Shown piece after piece: positions 59,931 to 64,000 of a stretch of DNA of 64,000 bases (position 1 is the stretch's first letter; each line of letters begins with the position of its first letter). The stretch spans positions 20,513,211-20,577,210 of the forward strand of contig OY821741.1 in the NCBI GenBank assembly GCA_963682055.1. The letters are read 5' to 3'. The notes beneath the pieces are model-generated. The model was not told the origin of the DNA and did not search any database. It was given only the letters and a program-made list of their open reading frames with translations. This DNA is from Primula veris (taxonomy: Eukaryota > Streptophyta > Magnoliopsida > Ericales > Primulaceae). The translations under genes and the position numbers were made by a program.

Positions 59931-60807
59931 GTACATTAAGGATTTATATGTTGATGATTCTGATTTCAAAAATGTTTTTAAAGCATGTGAGAAAACTGGG
60001 TTTGAAAAGTTTTATTGGCATAATGGATTTTTGTTTCGAGGAAATAGGCTATGTGTGCCTAATTTTTCTTTAAGAGAATTACTTGTTAAAGAAGCACATG
60101 GTGGGGGTTTAATGGGGAATTTTGGTATAACTAAAACTCTTGATGTTTTACAAGAACATTTCTTTTGGCCTCATTTAAAACGAGATATCGAACGAATTTG
60201 TGAAAGATGTATAACTTGTAAACAAGCTAAATCTAAAGTTAAACCTCATGGTTTGTATACTCCATTACCTATACCTAGTGAGTCTTGGATTGACATTTCT
60301 ATGGACTTTGTGCTAGGTTTACCGAGATCTGAAAGAGGCATGGATTTTGTCTTTGTTGTCATTGATAGATTTTCTAAAATGGCACATTTTATTCCTTGTA
60401 ATAAAACAAACGATGATTCACGAATTGTTGATTTGTTCTTTAAAGAAATTGTACGTTTGCATGGCATGCCAAGGACTATTGTTTCTGATAGGGATATCAA
60501 ATTGTTTAGCTACTTTTGGAAAACTTTGTGGTGTAAGTTAGGAATTAAGCTTTTATTTTCAACTACTTGTCACCCCCAAACAGATGGTCAAACCGAAGTA
60601 GTTAATCAAACCTTATCAACTCTGTTGCGTACCATAATTCAAAAGAATTTAAAAACTTGGGAAGAATCTTTGCCACATGTTGAGTTTGCTTATAATCGAA
60701 GTGTACATTCAGCTACTAAATTTTCACCTTTTGAAATTGTTTATGGTTTTAATCCTTTAACACCTTTGGATTTGACTCCATTACTATGGGTGAGCGTACT
60801 AATTTAG
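59860..60807 (+). pseudogene. Integrase of G2
   Basis: Residues show the HHCC zinc-binding domain ([18 protein letters not shown] ... [11 protein letters not shown]), then the D,D(35)E core: [10 protein letters not shown] (first Asp), [10 protein letters not shown] (second Asp), [14 protein letters not shown] (Glu). It ends with [15 protein letters not shown] at about 60777. A frameshift near 60800 separates it from the C-terminal domain. Integrase inserts the cDNA and makes the 5-bp target duplication seen here. Confidence 0.92.
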
Positions 60808-60919
60808 ATGAAAAAAGAAGGCTGAGTTTGTCAAGAAAATTCAAGAAAAAGCAAAGCAAAATATTGAGAGGAGGACCGAACAATATGCTATCCAGGCCAA
60901 CAAGGGTCGTAAGAAAGTT

Positions 60920-61363
60920 GTGTTCGAACCAGGTGATTGGGTTTGGGTTCATATAAGGAATGAGAGGTTTCCCGTTCAAAGGAGATCGAAGTTACTTCCT
61001 AGGGGAGACGGACCATTCCAAGTGGTCGAAAGGATCAATGATAATACTTATAAACTAGATCTTCCTGGTGAGTATAGTGTAAGCGCTAATTTTAATGTTT
61101 CTGACTTATCTCCTTTTGATGTAGGTGACGATTTGAGGACAAATCTTTTTCAAGAGGGAGGAGATGATGTGATCATGACCGCTACACCGAGAGACGCAAT
61201 GCAAGTTCTAATCGGACCAGTTACGATAGCTAGAGCTAAAAGGTTCAAGGAAGCGCTTAACGGGCTGTTGCAATGTATGCGCGATGACGAGGGAAAGAAT
61301 GCGCTCGCGCATAGAATAAACGAAGCCGATAGAAGCTTAAACATGGCCGTGACAAGTCCATAG
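60920..61363 (+). pseudogene. Integrase C-terminal domain of G2, reading into the 3' LTR
   Basis: GDWVWVHIRNERFPVQRRSK and RINDNTYKLDLPGEYSVSAN mark the C-terminal GPY/F-type domain; VSDLSPFDVGDDLRTNLFQE follows. The frame stays open across the LTR start at 61165 and adds about 66 codons, including RAKRFKEALNGLL, before the stop at 61361-61363. Confidence 0.88.
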
Positions 61364-62043
61364 AAAGCTCATTACTTTGTGAACCTGATTGGAGCTATTC
61401 AAGACACCACATTCAAGGATAATTTCATGGGTTTACATGCATGAACCAAAAGTGGACTGATTCTAGAAGATTTAAATACATGGGGGCTGATTATTCAATG
61501 AATTTGAAGACATTAAATGCTAAACTCAAGGGGAACGTATTGGAGAAGTCTAAGGACTCATTTTTTATGATACATTTATGAATTTACTGTAATTTAATTA
61601 ATTTTGAAGTTATCTAGTAGTTAGAAGGTCATAGATCTATTCTACATTGAACCTATGTTTAATTAATGTTTTCTTTAGACTTTTCCAATTCTTGGAGGCT
61701 TGTTCCAACCATAAATAGGGGTCAAATCAGATTGTAAAAATTAAGTTTTGATTAATATATTTAAGAGTTTCCTCTTTGGTTCTTCATTGAACTTTCCGAA
61801 CTTATCAAGGGGTTACCTTGTGGCATTCAAAATTGATTTATCAATTGGTATCCCGCAACCGTTTGTGGCTTCTTCACATACCAAGGTTCTCACCTCTTTA
61901 TAGGTGACGGATCGCGGTCTTTAGTTTGGATTTTATTTATTGTTATTTTTATCATTGATTTTTATTCCGCATTTGTTCAAGAAATCTGATAGATAGGTCC
62001 ACCCCTTGGTCGATCTTGTGTCACCTTGGTCGATCACGCATCA
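61165..62043 (+). repeat. 3' LTR of G2
   Basis: 879 bp, ending GATCACGCATCA. See the 5' LTR for the comparison. Confidence 0.93.
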
Positions 62044-62048
62044 AAAAC

Positions 62049-64000
62049 GTACACTGCGTGAGATGTTACCGACAATTTATCAAGAACGGAATTCTGGTCT
62101 GATAAAGCTAAGAGCTTTAAGAGATTTTTTTCCAACTTCTGGAAGTCCGTTTATTTGCTTTACATAAGCCATTATTTTTTTTGTTTTTTTTACCTTGTTT
62201 AGGCTTAGATTGGTTGCAGGTTTGTTTAGTTGCAGTAAACACCAAATTTTGGTATAATATAAATACTATGCATGTCAAAAACTATACAGTTCAGTCAAGT
62301 TCAAACAACTTATTTGCATAACTAATCTCAGAATTCTAGTTTACTGCAACTTTTAAGCAAATAAGACTTTATTTGACTGTATATCTGGATTACATTTCAC
62401 TGTATACGATGCATAACAGGCCTTCTTATGTTAACTTGTGTTGAATTTTTGCTCACCATATTCTATTCTATACTATGTTATCTAATTCGACAGCGTAGCT
62501 ACATTATGTTATAGTATATATATTTTTTGACAATATAAAACATTACTCTATTTTTATTTTATTTGTTTTGATAGTATACGTTAAGAATTGCTTTTTACAG
62601 AGTATATAATGGTTATTCTTGTTTTGTGTGGGTTTTGAATATTTGTATTAGTAGATATATTAAAATCTATTTTGATAATGTATTATAGTGCAAATGAGGA
62701 GATTGGACGCAACCTTAAAATCTTGATTGAGGTAAGTTAGGGAAAATTAACAAAGCATACAACTTTTCAAGTCTGATTGGTCCAAATCGTACGGATTGGT
62801 CTGGATTGGACTTCATTTTTAAAATGGTCTAGATCGGATCCATTCTCTAGAGAGACTGTAACTAACTGATTGGATTCGTTTTTGGCTAAAATCCATCCAA
62901 TACGGACCGTTTACACTCCCTACCACCAAGGCTATATATGCCAAATGATGCACTACAATTAATAAATACCAAATCAAAAGCTAAACATGTACATTTATAG
63001 GATTTTCTAAAGAATATAAAATGTGGTGTCTCTAACCGCCGACAACTAAGCTCATGAGGTGTTTCACTTAAGTCAGGGTGTACTTGTTAATGATCATTTT
63101 TTTTTTGTAATCATGACTATTATAGCGTTCATAAGGTTATATTCGAAAATACCATTCAAGATAATTAAACTATCCTACTTTGGTAAAAAATATTGAAACA
63201 ATAAACTAAGTAGCATTAAATTAGCAAACACAAACTAAATGAGTCTTTGTATGTATTCATGTTCTTTTGATTGATTCAAGGTTTATGTCATGTTTAGGGG
63301 TTATAGTTTAGTATATTGGAACAATAAACTTACTTCTATATTCAAAGATAAATGTAAAGAACACAACTAGTTTATGTTGTAAAATTTCAAATTTGGAAAA
63401 TTTAATATATATCACCATTATCAAATGAAATTTGTTATATTATTTATAGTACAAATATACAAATCTATGAGTACTAGTGATTGTCTGAGTGAATTGATAC
63501 TTTACCTGAACGACATTTTTCTTATAGGGGTTATATGTTTTGAACTTTCGATTGATATTCCTTTAATATATAATACTAAACAAACATATAACTGTAGCGT
63601 CTTTAACTGGCCGACAACAAAGTTCATAAAATATTGCATGTGAGTAGGCTCTTGTTAATGGTCTATAATAAATATTGTAAAGCTATTTGAAAATATAAAC
63701 ACATATTTATTACTGTTTGGAGAAATTCAAGAGCATTAAACTTTTTCACTTTTTTTTTTTTTTACTATAGAGCAATATATTGCAAACACATACCAAACAA
63801 GGGTTTGCATGTATTCATGTTCTTTTGACCGAGTGAACTGATACTTTACCCGTTAAATGACATTTTTTTAATGATTACCATGTTTACTAAACGACTTATA
63901 TGTTTTGATTGAAGTTTTTTTTCATTTATAAGCTAAACAAACATAAGATCTATAATTTGAGCCGAACACGAGATTTTTTAAAATCAATCTCGCGCATTAT
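62049..64000. other. AT-rich right end, no firm gene
   Basis: The first ~110 bp are less AT-rich and open in one frame (MLPTIYQERNSGLIKLRALR) with no recognised homology. The rest is non-coding by appearance. Two similar phrases (TATTCATGTTCTTTTGA, and TGATACTTTACC followed by a cATTTTT run) at about 63255/63495 and 63812/63837 suggest a decayed ~560-600 bp tandem duplication of 63230-63600 and 63770-63960. Confidence 0.4.
62689..62731 (+). other. Possible small exon
   Basis: 43 bp between TATTATAG and GTAAGT, encoding ANEEIGRNLKILIE with one open phase. The splice-site match is good but nothing else supports a gene; chance is likely. Confidence 0.2.

Larger units (their letters stand above)
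55253..62043 (+). mobile_element. G2: complete Ty3/gypsy retrotransposon, 6.8 kb, inactivated
   Basis: LTRs at 55253-56119 and 61165-62043 with ends TGATGTGATC / GATCACGCATCA; target duplication AAAAC (55248-55252, 62044-62048). Primer-binding site TGGTATCAGAGC (56122-56133, initiator Met tRNA) and polypurine tract AAGAGGGAGGAGA just before the 3' LTR. The domain order gag-protease-RT-RNase H-integrase is that of Ty3/gypsy. No chromodomain is seen at the integrase end. Several stops and frameshifts interrupt the polyprotein. Confidence 0.95.

Overview
The window looks like a repeat-dense, AT-rich stretch of a plant (probably eudicot) nuclear genome. The signs are nested Ty1/copia and Ty3/gypsy LTR retrotransposons, a plant L1-type LINE with DUF4283-like and CCHC ORF1, hAT, foldback and CACTA remnants, a TRIM, and an intron-containing gene with plant-type GT-AG splice sites. 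There are no bacterial-style operons, no CRISPR array, and I found no tRNA or rRNA gene.

Layout. 1-1776: 5' half of a decayed copia element (minus strand). 3150-4863: internally deleted copia fragment with its 3' LTR (plus). 5317-8752: a four-exon gene whose 184-residue product lines up without gaps with the N-terminal LisH-CTLH repression domain of TOPLESS corepressors and has no WD40 part; it is the only host-type gene I can support. 9134-27214 and 34856-53334 are two direct copies of one roughly 11.3 kb block. In order the block holds a LINE 5' end, a TRIM, a 105-bp palindromic element, a hAT-like element, a foldback element, a copia LTR with RT/RNase H fragment, and the 3' part of a gypsy element (G1). 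Each copy was later hit by a different member of one Ivana-like copia family: Copia-1 at 17656-24459 in copy A, Copia-2 at 45144-52270 in copy B. In each case the other copy preserves the unoccupied target site. Between the copies lie the 5' part of G1, a dispersed LTR-like repeat (D) and the 3' half of a full-length LINE (30962-36579) with an 18-bp target duplication. After copy B come another D repeat, a CACTA DUF4216 gene fragment (54160-54774), a complete but inactivated Ty3/gypsy element (G2, 55253-62043, target duplication AAAAC) and about 2 kb of AT-rich sequence with a doubtful exon.

Inferred history: LINE, TRIM, hAT, foldback, copia-C and G1 were in place first; the block was then duplicated, possibly by unequal recombination between D repeats; Copia-1 and Copia-2 inserted afterwards. 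None of the transposons has intact coding capacity. Two items stand out as possibly undescribed: the TOPLESS-N-domain-only gene, and a family of interrupted palindromes sharing a CCTGTCGT-like 8-bp centre that is scattered through the two Copia elements. All family assignments are from reading translations; no search was run.
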